This document shows, one piece after another, positions 39,028-48,762 of a stretch of 64,000 nt of DNA. Position 1 is the stretch's first letter, and each line of letters starts with the position of its first letter. The notes under the pieces were generated by a model. It was not told the DNA's origin. It worked only from the letters and a program-made list of their open reading frames with translations, and did not search any database. Location of the stretch: the NCBI GenBank assembly GCA_963822705.1, contig CAWGIX010000010.1, positions 372,001-436,000 on the forward strand. Reading direction: 5' to 3'. The stretch comes from CAVRQM01 sp963822705. Its GTDB lineage: Bacteria > Pseudomonadota > Alphaproteobacteria > Acetobacterales > Acetobacteraceae. The position numbers were made by a program, and so were the translations under genes.

Positions 39028-40645
39028 ATGCTGTCGAGGAAATACTTCACTGCCGCTGCGCTATTGCTGGCGTCTACAGCTGTGTCGCACGCACAAACGG
39101 TACAGACTCTCACGAACCAGCCGCCGGAAGCCCCCATCTACGGCTTCGTAATGACGGACGGGACCGCGCTGGTGCAGGGTTCCCCGTTCAGTCCGCACGG
39201 CGGCAGCCTGGCCCACTGGTTCAAGCTGACGCCGGATAAGAAGGGCAGCTACCTGAACGGCACCTGGACACAGGTAGCGAGCGCCGTATCGTACCACGTG
39301 CAGGGAGGTCACAGATTTGTCGGGCCGTATACGCCCTATGCCGGCGGCGGCGCCGTGCTGGGCGACGGCCGGCTGGCCCTGATCGGGGGAGAGTATACCG
39401 GCAATAACGTCGTCTTCACGCTCACCAACCAGGGCTCCGTCTACAGCCCCTTCACCAATACCTGGACGCCGCTGGCGCCGCCCACGAGCTTCGAGCCAGG
39501 ATCGGGCGGCGGCTTCAGGAACTTCGGCGACTCGCCGACCACGGTGCTGCCGGGCGGCAACATGCTGGTGGGACAGAAGATCACCAAGCGCGCCGTGGCA
39601 CTGGTTCCGAAAAGCCTGACCTGGGTTCAATACGGCCGGCTGATGACGTCGAAGCGGGACTTCAATGCCGAGGAAGGCTGGGACCTGTTGCCGGACGGCT
39701 CGATCCTGACGGTTGACGTACAGGCCGAGCTCAACAGCGAACGCCTGATCCCCGCCGACCGCCCTGCCGCCTATCATTGGATCAGCCAAGGGGACACGCC
39801 GGTCCTCCTCCCGTCACCAAGGTATGCCTGCTGCATCCCCTACGACCACGGGACGAAGATCTACAACCCGCCGGGCGAGATCGGGCCGGCGGTTCTACGC
39901 CCGGACGGCACGGTATTCGCCACCGGCTCGCTGCAGAACGGCAACCAGCCGGCGGGGCAGACCGCCATCTACAGGCCGACCGGCCCGACCACCGGCACCT
40001 GGACCGCGGGTCCCCCATTCCGGAAGGGCGACAACGCCGGTGACAACTTCGGTGTTCTGGAGCCCAGCGGCAACGTGCTGGTCGAGGGTGACAAGTTCCA
40101 CTTCACCGACACGGCCACCAAGCCCGTGATACAGCAGAAACGGGAATCAGGCGTCGCTGGCGTGTCGCTGTACGAATACAACGGCACAACCTTCAAGCCG
40201 ATTGCCACGGTCGAGCCTGGTGCCAGCCTGTTGCCATTGCCGAGCGGCCAGGTACTGCTGATGGGCAACCCAGCAGCTGTTCAACCCGACCGGCACCTAT
40301 AACCCGGCCTGGGCACCGACCATCACCACCGCGCCGGGTTCGGTGTCGGTCGGCAGCACCTACAAGATTTCCGGCACGCAGTTCAACGGATTGTCACAAG
40401 CCTGCTTCTACGGTGACGAGCTCCAGTGCGCCACGAACTACCCGCTGGTGCGGATCACCAACGATGCGACCGGGGACGTGTCATATGCTCGCACGCATGA
40501 CCACAGCACCATGGGGGTGGCAACCGGCAGCATGCTGGTACACACCTACTTCGACGTCCTGCCCGGTACCGAAACCGGCGCAAGCAAGCTGGAGGTCGTG
40601 GCGAACGGCATTCCGTCCACGCCGGTGAGCGTCACCGTCCATTAG
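39028..40645 (+). CDS. Secreted galactose-oxidase-like/kelch-type protein, one frameshift
   Basis: An exported protein with a signal peptide (MLSRKYFTAAALLLASTAVSHA). It carries a series of beta-propeller-like blades (GGGAVLGDGRLALIGGEYTG, VLPGGNMLVGQ, LLPDGSILTVDV, VLRPDGTVFATGS, VLEPSGNVLVEG). The C-terminal Ig-like domain (SVSVGSTYKISGTQFNG to PSTPVSVTVH) resembles the DUF1929 domain of galactose-oxidase-type proteins. The copper ligands of true galactose oxidase are not evident, so catalysis is doubtful; a carbohydrate-binding or surface role is possible. ATG 39028 has AAAGG 9 bp upstream. The frame shifts near 40272, where one missing base separates GNP from QQLFNPTGTYN. A strong terminator follows. 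Confidence 0.75.
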
Positions 40646-40663
40646 ACTAGGTTCGGCTGACAG

Positions 40664-40700
40664 ATCGGGCAGACCCAAATGGGTCTGCCCGATGCGTTTT
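40664..40700 (+). terminator. Rho-independent terminator after the galactose-oxidase-like gene
   Basis: A perfect 13-bp GC-rich stem (40664-40676 with 40681-40693), loop AAAT, is followed by GCGTTTT. It lies 18 bp after the stop codon. The T tract is on the + side only, so it ends the + transcript; the convergent efflux operon stops at 40734. Confidence 0.9.
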
Positions 40701-40733
40701 GCGGCACGAGTGCCGAGAGACGGCTTGGAAAAC

Positions 40734-42251
40734 TCAGCTTTGTGATGGCGCCTTTGGCAGAGTCGGGTCGAGCGCGTCGGGCAGGAACGGTACGCCGCGC
40801 TGAAGGTCGTTCTTGTCGGGCAACTGTGAAGCATCCCATCCTCCGCCCAGCGCCTCGATCAGGGTCACGCTCGCGACCAAGCGGTCCTGCTGTACGGTCA
40901 ACGCCGTCTGCTCGTCGGCCAGCGCGGTGTTCTGTGCGGTGATGACGGCGGTGTAGGGCTGGGTGCCGGCGCGGTATTCGTTCAGCGCGAGTTCCACGGA
41001 ACGCTGAGCATCCCGTACCGCGACCGCCTCGGCCTTCGCCTGCTGCTCCAGAATGCGCAGCGCCGCCAGCTGGTCCTCCACCTGCTGAAAAGCGCTGAGC
41101 ACAGTCTGGCGGTAGTTGGCAACGGCCTCGTCATAGGTCGCGCGCGCCGCCGCGACCTGGGCGGAGCGGGCGCCGCCCTGGAAGATCGTTTCGGTGCCGC
41201 TGGCGGCGAGCGACCAGACCCGGTTGGAGGCGGAGATCAGCGACGAAAGCGGACTGCCGGAATAGCCGTACAGTGCCGAGAGGCTGATGTCGGGATAATA
41301 GGCGGCGACCGCCACGCCGATCAGCGCGTTCTGCTGCTGCATGGCGCGCTCGGCCGCGGCGATGTCGGGCCGGCGCTGCAGCAGCGCGGACGGCACGCTG
41401 GCCGGCACCACCGGCACCTCGGTCGCGAGCCCGCCGGGCGTGATGGTGAGATCGGCCGGCGGATGGCCGGTCAGCACGGCAATCGCGTGCTCGAACTGCG
41501 CGCGGGCGACGCCGACATTCACCAGTTGCGCCTGGGTCGTTTCCAGCTGCACCTGCGCCGTGAGTACGTCGGAGCGCGCCGCCACGCCGACATCGTACTG
41601 GTTCTGGGTGATCTGCAGCGCCCGCTGGTAATCGCGCACGGTGTCGCTCAGCAGCTTTTCCAGCGCGTCGGAGGCGCGCAGGTCGAAATAGTCCGTGGCG
41701 AGCGTCGCCTGCGCGGACAGTCGTGCATTGGCCACATCCGCCGCACTCGCCTGGGCGGCGGCGACGTCGCTCTCGATCGTGCGCCGGACTTTTCCCCAGA
41801 CATCGAGGTCCCAGCTGCCGTCACCTTCCAAACTATAGGTGGTGCGCGTAAAAGTTTTGCTGCCGAAACCGGTGCTGCCGAAGCCGGTCAGCCCGGAGCT
41901 GCGACTTGAGCCGGCACCGCTGCTGCTGCGGGTGTCCGACCCGGTGCCAGTGAGCACCGGGAACAGGTTCGCCCGCGCCTGCTGCACGATCGCCGCGGAA
42001 CTGCGGTAGGCGGCGTACGCTGCGGCCAGCGTCTGGTTGGAAACGTCAACCTGCTGCTCCATGCCGTCTAGCAGCGGATCGCGATAGACCGACCACCAAG
42101 CACCGCGGTCGAGCGCGTCGAGCGGCTGGCCCGGCTTCCAGCCCGCGAGTTCCTTGAATGCGACCGGAGTGGGCGCCGGCGGGCGATGATAGTCAGGTCC
42201 CACCATGCAGCCGCCGAGCAGTGGCAGCAGGAGCAGCGCCGCATGCCTCAT
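40734..42251 (-). CDS. Efflux outer-membrane lipoprotein, NodT/OprM family
   Basis: The outer-membrane channel of a tripartite RND pump, 505 residues. A lipoprotein signal is clear: MRHAALLLLPLLGGCMVGPDY, with the lipobox cysteine at residue 15. NodT-family signatures follow (GGCMVGPDYHRPP; WWSVYRDPLLDGM; RRPDIAAAERAMQQQNALIGVAVAAYYPDISL; NYRQTVLSAFQQVEDQLAALR). Its start overlaps the stop of the upstream pump gene by 4 bp (42248-42251). It is the last of the four genes, so the operon encodes a full periplasm-spanning system. The C-terminal approximately 20 residues are Pro/Leu-rich and variable. The frame is intact. Confidence 0.95.
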   Translation of the reverse strand: MRHAALLLLPLLGGCMVGPDYHRPPAPTPVAFKELAGWKPGQPLDALDRGAWWSVYRDPLLDGMEQQVDVSNQTLAAAYAAYRSSAAIVQQARANLFPVLTGTGSDTRSSSGAGSSRSSGLTGFGSTGFGSKTFTRTTYSLEGDGSWDLDVWGKVRRTIESDVAAAQASAADVANARLSAQATLATDYFDLRASDALEKLLSDTVRDYQRALQITQNQYDVGVAARSDVLTAQVQLETTQAQLVNVGVARAQFEHAIAVLTGHPPADLTITPGGLATEVPVVPASVPSALLQRRPDIAAAERAMQQQNALIGVAVAAYYPDISLSALYGYSGSPLSSLISASNRVWSLAASGTETIFQGGARSAQVAAARATYDEAVANYRQTVLSAFQQVEDQLAALRILEQQAKAEAVAVRDAQRSVELALNEYRAGTQPYTAVITAQNTALADEQTALTVQQDRLVASVTLIEALGGGWDASQLPDKNDLQRGVPFLPDALDPTLPKAPSQS

Positions 42252-45200
42252 TCACCAGGCTCCGGCACGGCGGCAGGCGGCAGTTCGGGATAAAGCCGCG
42301 CCCATTGGCGGCGGCACCACAATCCGAAACCGTCTAGATAGAGGTAGATCACCGGTGTCGTGTAAAGGGTCAGCGCCTGGCTGACGATCAGCCCGCCTAC
42401 GATCGAAATGCCGAGTGGCGTGCGCAATTCGGCACCCTCGCCGGTACCAAACGCGAGCGGCATGGCGCCGAGCATGGCGGCGGCGGTGGTCATCATGATC
42501 GGGCGGAAACGCAACAGGCAGGCTTCGAAAATTGCCTCGCGCGGGGCGGCGCCGGCGCGCTCCGCCTGAATGGCGAAATCGATCATCATGATGGCGTTCT
42601 TCTTGACGATGCCGATCAGCAGAATCACGCCGATCAGCGCGATGATGCTGAATTCGATGTGGAACAGCAGCAGTGCCAGCACCGCACCGACGCCGGCAGA
42701 TGGCAGGGTGGACAAAATCGTCAGCGGGTGGATGTAGCTCTCGTACAGCACGCCGAGGACGATGTAGACGGCGGCCAGCGCCGCAGCGATCAGGAGCGGC
42801 TCGCTGCTCAGCGACGACTGAAACGAGGACGCGGTGCCGGCGAAAACACCGTGAATCGATGCCGGCATACCGATCTGCTGCTCGGCGGCGTGAATCGCCG
42901 CGGTCGCGGCACCGAGCGAGCGGCCTGGCGGCAGATTGAACGAGATCGTGGTAGCGACGAACATGCCTTGGTGGTTCACACCGAGCGGCGTCGAGCCGGG
43001 ATGAAAGCTGCTGAAAGCCGCCAGCGGGACCATCGTCTCTTTGCTGGTGCTGACCGAGGCGCCGCTGGAGGCGCTGGAATGGCCGCTGGCGGCGATGGCG
43101 TTGATCGCGGCGTTGCGGGCCGAGTTGGCATTGGCCGAGGTGCTGCTTCCCGCATTGCCGGTAACGCCCGTGCCGGTGGCAGCCCCACCGGTAGAGGCAC
43201 CGGGGGACGCCGCCTGTGCCGCCACCTTTGCCGCGACCGTGCCCGCCGGGAGCTGCGAGCTTTGCGTCCCGGCCGCACTGGCGCCGGAGGTGCTGACATA
43301 TATCTGCTTCAGTGTTTCGGGACTTTGCCAGAACCGCGGCGCCACCTCCATAACGACGTGATACTCGTTCAGCGCGTTGTAGATGGTCGACACCTGGCGT
43401 TGTCCGAAGGCGTCATAAAGCGTGTTGTCGATCGAACTCTCGGTCAGGCCGAAGCGCGCCGCGGTGTCCCGGTCGATCACCAGATCGGTTTCCAGTCCCT
43501 TTTGCTGCTGGTCGGAATTGACGTCGGCAAGTTCCGGAGCGTGCTGCAGCGCCGCCGTCAGTTTCGGTCCCCATTCATACAACAACTTTGCATCATCGGC
43601 CTGCAGAGTATATTGGTACTGGGCATTGCTCTGCCGCCCACCCGCGCGAATGTCCTGCGCCATCTGCAGATACAGCCGTGCGCCGGCGACCTGGGATAGC
43701 TTGCCTCGCAACCGCGCGATCACCAGGTCGCCCGACAGATGGCGTTGCGCCAGGGGTTTCAGCGAGACGAACATGAAACCCGAATTGGTCTGCCGCCCAC
43801 CGGTAAAGCCGACCACGCTGTCCACCGCCGGATCGGCCTGCACGATGTTCTCGATGTCCTGCAACTTCTGCCGCATCAGCTGGAACGAGATGCTTTGATC
43901 GGCCTGGATCATGCCGATCATCCGCCCGGTATCCTCCTGCGGAAAAAATCCTTTCGGGATGATGACAAACAGATAGACGTTCAGCACCACGGTCGCGAGC
44001 AGCACCAAGGCGACGAGAGGGGCGCGGCTCAGCGACCAGGACAGCGTGCGCCGATAAAAACCCAGCATGGAGTCGAAAGCGCGCTCGCTGGCGCGGAACA
44101 GGCGCCCTTGCTGCCGGTTCGGCCGGATACGCAAGAAGCGCGAACAGAGCATCGGCGTGGTGGTCAGCGACACCGCGAGAGACACGACGATGGCCAGGGA
44201 AAGGGTGAGCGCGAATTCGCGGAACAGCCGGCCGACGATGCCGCCCATCAGCAGGATCGGCAGGAACACCGCAATCAGCGAGACGCTGATGGAGAGCACG
44301 GTAAAGCCGACCTCGCGCGCGCCGAGCAGGGCCGCCTGCATGCGCGGCATTCCGGCCTCCATGTGCCGGGATATGTTTTCCAGCACGACGATGGCGTCAT
44401 CGACCACGAAACCGGTGGCGATGGTCAGCGCCATCAGCGAAAGATTGTCCAGGCTGAAGCCGAGCAGGTACATGCCCCCGAACGTGCCGATCAACGAGAT
44501 AGGCAACGCCACGCTCGGGATCAGCGTCGCCGTTGCGTTGCGCAGGAAGACGAACACCACCATGACGACCAGTGCCACTGAAATCAGCAGCGTACGCTGG
44601 GTATCGCCCAGCGCCGCACGGATCGTGGTGGTGCGGTCGTTGGCGATGTTGAGGTCGACGTTGCCCGGCAGGGCCGCCTGAAGCTGCGGCAGCAGGACGC
44701 GGATACCGTCCACCGTGTTGATGATGTTGGCTCCGGGCTGGCGGTATATGATGACCAAAACCGCGGGTTTGCCATTAGCCAGGCCGGCGTTGCGCAAATC
44801 CTCCACGCTGTCCACCACGTCGCCGAGATCGGATAGCTGCACCGCGGCGCCATTTCGGTAGGCGACGACCAGCGGTTTGTAATCGGCAGCGTGCGTGGCC
44901 TGATCGTTGGTGTAGATCTGGTAATGCCGGCCGCTATCCTCGAGCGCGCCTTTCGGCGCGTTGGCGTTGGCCGAGGCGAGTGCCGCGCGTACGTCCTCCA
45001 GCCCGATGCCGTAGTGGAACAGGGCGCCGGGATCGAGCTCCACGCGTACCGCCGGCAAAGCGCTACCGCCGATGTCCACCTCGCCCACCCCCGAGAGCTG
45101 TGACATCCGCTGCTGCAGCACGTTGGAGGCGGCGTCGTATAGTTGACCCTGCGTCAGCGTCGACGAGGTCAGCGCCAGGATCATGATCGGCGCGTCGGCC

Positions 45201-45601
45201 GGGTTGACTTTGTTGTAGGTGGGATTGCTGCGCAGGCTGGTCGGCAGGTCGGCCCGCGCCGCCTGGATGGCCGCCTCCACGTCCCGCGCGGCGCCGTTGA
45301 TGTCGCGGTCAAGACCGAATTGCAGGACGATGCGCGTCGATCCCACCGAGCTGCTCGACGTCATCTCGGTGACGTCGGCGATCTGCCCGAGATGCCGTTC
45401 GAGCGGACTGGCCACGCTGGTCGCCATCACGTCCGGGCTGGCGCCGGGCTGCATGGCGCGGACAGAAATGGTCGGGAAATCGACCTGGGGCAGCGGCGAG
45501 ACGGGGAGTTTCGCATAAGCAAATATACCGGCCAGCGCGATGCCGATGGTCAGCAGCGTGGTGGCCACTGGCCGGGCGATGAACGGGCTGGAGAAACTCA
45601 C
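42248..45601 (-). CDS. RND multidrug efflux pump permease, MdtC-like
   Basis: A 1,117-residue inner-membrane, proton-driven exporter of the HAE-1/AcrB family. It opens FIARPVATTLLTIGIALAG and has LSQVDFPTI-like LPQVDFPTISVRAM, GFVVDDAIVVLENISRH with the paired Asp of the proton relay in helix 4, and GIVKKNAIMMIDFA in the second half. Compared with MdtC it carries a Gly/Ala/Ser/Thr-rich insertion of about 85 residues (roughly residues 771-855) just before MVPLAAF in the second periplasmic loop. Two such pump genes in one operon, as in mdtBC, suggest a heterotrimer. Starts and stops overlap neighbours by 4 bp on both sides. Substrates are unknown. Confidence 0.93.
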   Translation of the reverse strand: MSFSSPFIARPVATTLLTIGIALAGIFAYAKLPVSPLPQVDFPTISVRAMQPGASPDVMATSVASPLERHLGQIADVTEMTSSSSVGSTRIVLQFGLDRDINGAARDVEAAIQAARADLPTSLRSNPTYNKVNPADAPIMILALTSSTLTQGQLYDAASNVLQQRMSQLSGVGEVDIGGSALPAVRVELDPGALFHYGIGLEDVRAALASANANAPKGALEDSGRHYQIYTNDQATHAADYKPLVVAYRNGAAVQLSDLGDVVDSVEDLRNAGLANGKPAVLVIIYRQPGANIINTVDGIRVLLPQLQAALPGNVDLNIANDRTTTIRAALGDTQRTLLISVALVVMVVFVFLRNATATLIPSVALPISLIGTFGGMYLLGFSLDNLSLMALTIATGFVVDDAIVVLENISRHMEAGMPRMQAALLGAREVGFTVLSISVSLIAVFLPILLMGGIVGRLFREFALTLSLAIVVSLAVSLTTTPMLCSRFLRIRPNRQQGRLFRASERAFDSMLGFYRRTLSWSLSRAPLVALVLLATVVLNVYLFVIIPKGFFPQEDTGRMIGMIQADQSISFQLMRQKLQDIENIVQADPAVDSVVGFTGGRQTNSGFMFVSLKPLAQRHLSGDLVIARLRGKLSQVAGARLYLQMAQDIRAGGRQSNAQYQYTLQADDAKLLYEWGPKLTAALQHAPELADVNSDQQQKGLETDLVIDRDTAARFGLTESSIDNTLYDAFGQRQVSTIYNALNEYHVVMEVAPRFWQSPETLKQIYVSTSGASAAGTQSSQLPAGTVAAKVAAQAASPGASTGGAATGTGVTGNAGSSTSANANSARNAAINAIAASGHSSASSGASVSTSKETMVPLAAFSSFHPGSTPLGVNHQGMFVATTISFNLPPGRSLGAATAAIHAAEQQIGMPASIHGVFAGTASSFQSSLSSEPLLIAAALAAVYIVLGVLYESYIHPLTILSTLPSAGVGAVLALLLFHIEFSIIALIGVILLIGIVKKNAIMMIDFAIQAERAGAAPREAIFEACLLRFRPIMMTTAAAMLGAMPLAFGTGEGAELRTPLGISIVGGLIVSQALTLYTTPVIYLYLDGFGLWCRRQWARLYPELPPAAVPEPGE

Positions 45602-48600
45602 GTCAGTGACGGCTCCGGTGGCAGCGGGGGCGGTTCATCGGCCCGCGCGGGTGGCCCGAACCGGCGCGAGATCGCGTCGAAGAACAGGTAGATCACCGGC
45701 GTGGTAAACAGCGTCAGCACTTGGCTGACGATCAGCCCGCCCACGATCGCGATGCCAAGCGGCCGGCGCAGCTCCGAGCCCGTGCCGGTGCCGAGCATCA
45801 GCGGCAGCGCGCCAAACAGGGCGGCCAGCGTGGTCATCATGATCGGACGGAAGCGCAGCATGCAGGCCTGAAAGATCGCCTCCCGCGGCGGCATGCCTTC
45901 CTCGCGCTCGGCCGCCAGCGCAAAGTCGATCATCATGATCGCATTCTTCTTGACGATGCCGATCAGCAGCACGATGCCGATAATCGAGATCACGTCCAGA
46001 TCGCTGCCCGTTATCAGCAACCCGAGCAGCGCGCCGACGCTCGCCGGTGGCAAGGTGGACAGAATGGTGATCGGATGGATGAAACTTTCGTAGAGCACGC
46101 CCAGGACGATATACATCGTCGCGATCGCGGCGAGCACGAGCAGCAGCTCGTTGCCGAGCGAGGATTGAAACGCTGCCGCCGCGCCCTGAAAGCTCGTCTG
46201 GAAGCTGGCGGGCAGGGCGATGTCGTGCTCTGCGGCGTTGATCGCGTCGACCGCGCCGCCGAGCGAGGCGCCCGGCGCCAGGTTGAACGAAATGGTCGTC
46301 GCCGGGAACTGGCCCAGATGGCTGATAACCAGAGGTGATGGGCGCGTCGTCACGGTCACGAAAGCCGAGAGCGGCACTTGGCCGTTGGCGGAGGCGACAG
46401 AAGCGGCGGATGTCGCCGACGTGGACGAGGCGGTAGCTGTGGAAGAGGGGAGATAGATCGAGTTCAGGCTTTGCAGGGTCTGCGCGAGCGAGCCTCCGGC
46501 CTGCAGGATCACGCGGTACTGGCTCGACTCCGTAAAGATGGTCGACACGATGCGCTGCCCAAAACTGTCGTAGAGCGCGTTGTCCACCGTCGCCGGCGTG
46601 ATGCCGAACCGAGCCGCCATGGAACGGTCGATGGTGATCTGTACCGCAAGTCCGTTCTGCTGCAGGTCGCTGGCGACATCGGTGATCTGCGGGACTTGCT
46701 GCAGCCGCGACACCAGTTTCGGCACCCAGGTCGCGAACTCCGTCTGGTTGGGGTCCTCCAGCACGAACTGGTATTGCGTGGCGCTGACGGTGGTGTCGAT
46801 CGTCAGATCCTGCACCGGCTGCATGTAGAGCGAGATGCCGGGAATGTCGCGGGTCTCCTGGTCGATGCGGCGGATGATCTGCGCCGCTGTCAGGACGCGA
46901 TCGTCGTGCGGGCGCAGATTGATCAGAAACCGCCCCTGGTTCAGCGTGGTATTGCTGCCGTCCACGCCGATGAAGGAGGACACGCTGACCACGTCCGGGT
47001 CCTTTAGAATGGCGGCGGCCATCGCCTCCTGGCGCTGCGCCATGGCGGCGAACGAGATGCTCTCCCCGGCCTGGGTGATTGCTTGAATGACCCCGGTATC
47101 CTGCACCGGGAAGAATCCCTTTGGCACGATGACATACAGCCAAGCCGTCAGCAGCACGGTCGCCGTGCCCACCAGCATGGTCAACACCGGATGGTCGAGC
47201 ACAACGTTCAGCGCGCGGCCGTAGCGGGCGATCACGTCATCAAAAAAGCGCTGGCTGGTGCGCTCGAACCGGCCGCCCTGGCGCGCCGGCCGCAGAATGC
47301 GCGCGCACATCATGGGCACCAGGGTGAGCGAGACGACGGCCGAGATCACAATGGTGATGGCCAGCGTGATGGCAAACTCGTGAAACAGCCGCCCGACCAC
47401 GTCGCCCATGAACAGCAGCGGAATCAGCACGGCGATCAGCGAAACGGTCAGAGAAATGATGGTAAAGCCGATCTGCCGGGAGCCTTTCAGCGCCGCCGCC
47501 AGCGGGTGCTCGCCTTCCTCCACGTAGCGGGCGATGTTCTCGATCATGACGATCGCGTCATCCACCACGAAACCGGTAGCGACCGTCAGCGACATCAGCG
47601 ACAGGTTGTCCAGGCTGAAGCCAAGCAGGTACATCGCCGCCAACGTGCCGACGAGCGAAAGCGGCACCGACAGGCTGGGAATGATGGTGGCCGGGATGTT
47701 GCGCAGGAACAGAAAGATTACCAGCACGACCAGCGCTACCGCCAGCCCGAGCTCGAACTCGACGTCGGACACCGAGGCGCGGATCGTGCCGGTGCGGTCG
47801 GTCAGCGGTGTCACCGCGATCGCCGCAGGGAGCGATGACTGCAGCAGCGGCAGCAGTTTCTTGATGCTGTCCACCACCGCGATCACGTTTGCGCCCGGCT
47901 GGCGCTGCACGTTCAGGATGATCGCAGGCGTGGTGTTCATCCAGGCGGCAAGCTGGGTGTTCTCGGGCGCCTGCTCCACCGTTGCCACGTCCGACAGGTG
48001 TACCGGCGCGCCGTTCTTGTAGGCGATGACCTGGTTCGCGTAGGCGGCGGCGGACTGCAGCTGGTCGTTGGCGTTGATCGTGTAGGACTGGGTCGGCCCG
48101 TCGAAATTGCCCTTGGGCGTGTTGACGTTGATGTTGGCGATCGTGGTGCGCAGATCGTCAATGTTCAGGCCATATGCGGCGAGCGCCCGCACGTTGGCGC
48201 GCACCCGCACCGCCGGCCGGTTCCCGCCGCTGATGCTGACCAGGCCGACGCCGGGAAGCTGCGAGATTTTTGCCGCCAGGCGCGTGTCCGCCACATCCTC
48301 CACCTGCGTCAGCGGCAGAGTCTTCGAGGTCACCGCCAAAGTCAGCACCGGTGCGTCGGCCGGATTGACCTTGGCGTAGATCGGCGGCGCCGGCAGGTCG
48401 GAGGGCAGCAGGTTGCCGGCCGCGTTGATCGCCGCCTGCACCTCCTGCTCGGCGATGTCGAGGTTGAGGTCGAGCGAGAACTGCAACGTAATGACCGAGG
48501 CGCCGGCAGAACTCGCCGAACTCATCTGGTTCAGGCTCGGCATTTCGCCGAACTGCCGCTCCAGGGGTGCGGTGACCGAGGTGGTCATCACCTCCGGACT

Positions 48601-48762
48601 GGCGCCGGGGTAAAAGGTCTGAACCTGGATGGTGGGGTAGTCGACCTGCGGCAGCGCCGACACCGGCAGGAACCGATAGGACACGATACCGACAAGCAGG
48701 ATCGCCGTCATCAGCAGCGTTGTCGCCACCGGACGGAGGATGAAAGGGCGGGACGGATTCAC
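45598..48762 (-). CDS. RND multidrug efflux pump permease, MdtB-like
   Basis: The partner pump subunit, 1,054 residues. Family features: FILRPVATTLLMTAILLVGIVSYRFLPVSALPQVDYPTIQV at the N-terminus in pieces, GFVVDDAIVMIENIARYVEEGE with the two helix-4 Asp residues, and GIVKKNAIMMIDFALAAE. In MdtBC-type heterotrimers one subunit mainly carries the proton relay and the other the substrate path (family knowledge). Both copies here keep the DD pair. A shorter Ser/Thr/Ala-rich insertion (about 25 residues, near 771-795) occupies the same place as the long insertion of the other pump. Overlaps of 4 bp join it to the adaptor gene and to the second pump gene. Confidence 0.94.
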   Translation of the reverse strand: MNPSRPFILRPVATTLLMTAILLVGIVSYRFLPVSALPQVDYPTIQVQTFYPGASPEVMTTSVTAPLERQFGEMPSLNQMSSASSAGASVITLQFSLDLNLDIAEQEVQAAINAAGNLLPSDLPAPPIYAKVNPADAPVLTLAVTSKTLPLTQVEDVADTRLAAKISQLPGVGLVSISGGNRPAVRVRANVRALAAYGLNIDDLRTTIANINVNTPKGNFDGPTQSYTINANDQLQSAAAYANQVIAYKNGAPVHLSDVATVEQAPENTQLAAWMNTTPAIILNVQRQPGANVIAVVDSIKKLLPLLQSSLPAAIAVTPLTDRTGTIRASVSDVEFELGLAVALVVLVIFLFLRNIPATIIPSLSVPLSLVGTLAAMYLLGFSLDNLSLMSLTVATGFVVDDAIVMIENIARYVEEGEHPLAAALKGSRQIGFTIISLTVSLIAVLIPLLFMGDVVGRLFHEFAITLAITIVISAVVSLTLVPMMCARILRPARQGGRFERTSQRFFDDVIARYGRALNVVLDHPVLTMLVGTATVLLTAWLYVIVPKGFFPVQDTGVIQAITQAGESISFAAMAQRQEAMAAAILKDPDVVSVSSFIGVDGSNTTLNQGRFLINLRPHDDRVLTAAQIIRRIDQETRDIPGISLYMQPVQDLTIDTTVSATQYQFVLEDPNQTEFATWVPKLVSRLQQVPQITDVASDLQQNGLAVQITIDRSMAARFGITPATVDNALYDSFGQRIVSTIFTESSQYRVILQAGGSLAQTLQSLNSIYLPSSTATASSTSATSAASVASANGQVPLSAFVTVTTRPSPLVISHLGQFPATTISFNLAPGASLGGAVDAINAAEHDIALPASFQTSFQGAAAAFQSSLGNELLLVLAAIATMYIVLGVLYESFIHPITILSTLPPASVGALLGLLITGSDLDVISIIGIVLLIGIVKKNAIMMIDFALAAEREEGMPPREAIFQACMLRFRPIMMTTLAALFGALPLMLGTGTGSELRRPLGIAIVGGLIVSQVLTLFTTPVIYLFFDAISRRFGPPARADEPPPLPPEPSLT

